Source: Granulosicoccus sp. (GTDB lineage: Bacteria > Pseudomonadota > Gammaproteobacteria > Granulosicoccales > Granulosicoccaceae). Taken from it: DNA of 36,720 nucleotides. The stretch's first letter is position 1; each line of letters begins with the position of its first letter. The translations under genes were made by a program, and so were the position numbers. Where the stretch lies: contig JALZUD010000145.1 of assembly GCA_023301725.1 (NCBI GenBank), forward strand, positions 1-36,720. Direction: 5' to 3'. The notes under the pieces were generated by a model that was given only the letters and a program-made list of their open reading frames with translations, was not told the origin of the DNA and did no database searches. Shown one piece after another: positions 36,040 to 36,720 of the stretch.

Positions 36040-36720
36040 ATGGAAGATTCAACGGTATTTATCAATAACAAAATAGGTGCGAAACCCGACAGTGCATTGC
36101 GCTTTGGCATGTCCTCATTCGACATTAACGAGCGCGAAAAACTCGGCCAAAGCTTAAGGCTAGCCATGGCCTGCATTGAAGCGCCAAGTGTGCCGAACAA
36201 TACCTCCTGTATGCCAAGCGATGAGTCCGGCATTTGCGATCGCTTAAAAGCAATAACCCAAGAAGTGAATTCATCAAAAGCTGACTTTCTTGAACTATTA
36301 GTCAGGTTCGACGAGCTTGAAGGTTGGAAAAACCGCGGTGCTGCCAATTGCGCAGCTTGGGTAAATTCAGAACTGGGCGTTAGCCCGCAACTAGGCTGGG
36401 CCTACCTTCGAGCTGGGCGTCAACTCAGATCACTACCCACTACTACTGCCTTGTTCAGAGCCGGCAAGCTGTCATTGTCAAGAGCAACAATAAAAGGCGC
36501 AGGCCCAGTTGCCCGTGAAACCGCAAGGCGAATCGCCTGCGATTGCAGTATCACCCACCATACAACGCATCGTGGAGAGCCTACCGACATTGGTCGTAAA
36601 TCAAGACTATGGCCTGCCGCGATGTCGCGTGCCATCAAGGATCGTGACCAGCACTGCCAGTACCCTGGTTGCACTAAAACACACCAGTTACAAATTCACC
36701 ACATCAAGCATTGGGCTGAT
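36040..36720 (+). CDS. DUF222/HNH endonuclease family protein, apparently internally shortened, cut by window end
   Basis: This open frame of 227 codons runs to the window edge without a stop. The N-terminal part (about residues 80-148) matches DUF222, with LEGWKNRGAANCAAWVN, LGWAYLRAGRQLRSLPTT and ALFRAGKLSLS. Directly after it comes the linker and start of an HNH nuclease domain: GPVARETARRIACDC, GRKSRLWPAAMSRAIKDRD, then HCQYPGC and HHIKHW with Cys206, Cys211, His220 and His221. In full-length relatives, as I recall them, well over 100 residues of DUF222 lie between these two blocks, so an in-frame internal deletion near residue 148 (about 36481-36490) is likely. GGAG precedes the ATG. DUF222/HNH genes are often multicopy, so recombination between copies is one explanation. 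Confidence 0.8.
   Translation, partial: MEDSTVFINNKIGAKPDSALRFGMSSFDINEREKLGQSLRLAMACIEAPSVPNNTSCMPSDESGICDRLKAITQEVNSSKADFLELLVRFDELEGWKNRGAANCAAWVNSELGVSPQLGWAYLRAGRQLRSLPTTTALFRAGKLSLSRATIKGAGPVARETARRIACDCSITHHTTHRGEPTDIGRKSRLWPAAMSRAIKDRDQHCQYPGCTKTHQLQIHHIKHWAD

Overview
The window looks like a chromosomal segment of a free-living, probably marine gammaproteobacterium of moderate G+C. This rests on gene order: def-fmt-rsmB-DUF4390-ntrYX-trkAH on one strand, facing a LysM protein-dprA-topA-tsaC cluster on the other, is a gammaproteobacterial arrangement. The type IV minor pilin set, the LpxL-type acyltransferase and the delta-class carbonic anhydrase also fit. I cannot name the genus. 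No tRNA, rRNA, CRISPR array, insertion sequence or prophage was seen.

Layout. 1-2.1 kb: an EamA drug/metabolite exporter (-) diverging from a lipid A-type acyltransferase (+). 2.1-5.6 kb: a lipoprotein sulfatase fused to a YHYH domain (-) diverging from a class III alcohol dehydrogenase (+). 5.7-12.5 kb: a minus-strand minor-pilin operon transcribed fimT-pilV-pilW-pilX-pilY1 with overlapping or nearly touching genes. 12.9-17.3 kb: a second, different PilY1-type gene on the opposite strand. 17.4-18.2 kb: a secreted delta-class carbonic anhydrase (-). 18.5-29.1 kb: a tight minus-strand run transcribed def, fmt, rsmB, DUF4390, ntrY, ntrX, trkA, trkH, methyltransferase. 29.3-35.0 kb: LysM lipoprotein, dprA, topA and tsaC (+). 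35.0-35.7 kb: a fatty acid hydroxylase-family membrane protein (-). 36.0 kb to the end: a DUF222/HNH gene cut by the window edge.

How the genes fit together. The minor pilins and PilY1 would form the priming and tip complex of a type IV pilus; two PilY1 types in one locus suggest alternative tip adhesins. The long minus-strand run joins translation initiation (Def, Fmt), rRNA methylation (RsmB), an envelope-sensing two-component pair (NtrY/NtrX) and K+ uptake (TrkA/TrkH). DprA with a type IV pilus points to possible natural transformation.

Most of the window is recognisable core or pilus biology, and I do not see a clear-cut new defence or mobile system. The points most worth a second look are: an NtrX-type regulator with altered Walker A and Walker B residues; a PilY1 whose von Willebrand A domain is split by two similar beta modules; a sulfatase-YHYH fusion with a non-standard CTTSR active-site motif; a stable hairpin three bases before the dprA start codon; and a DUF222/HNH gene that appears to have lost its middle.
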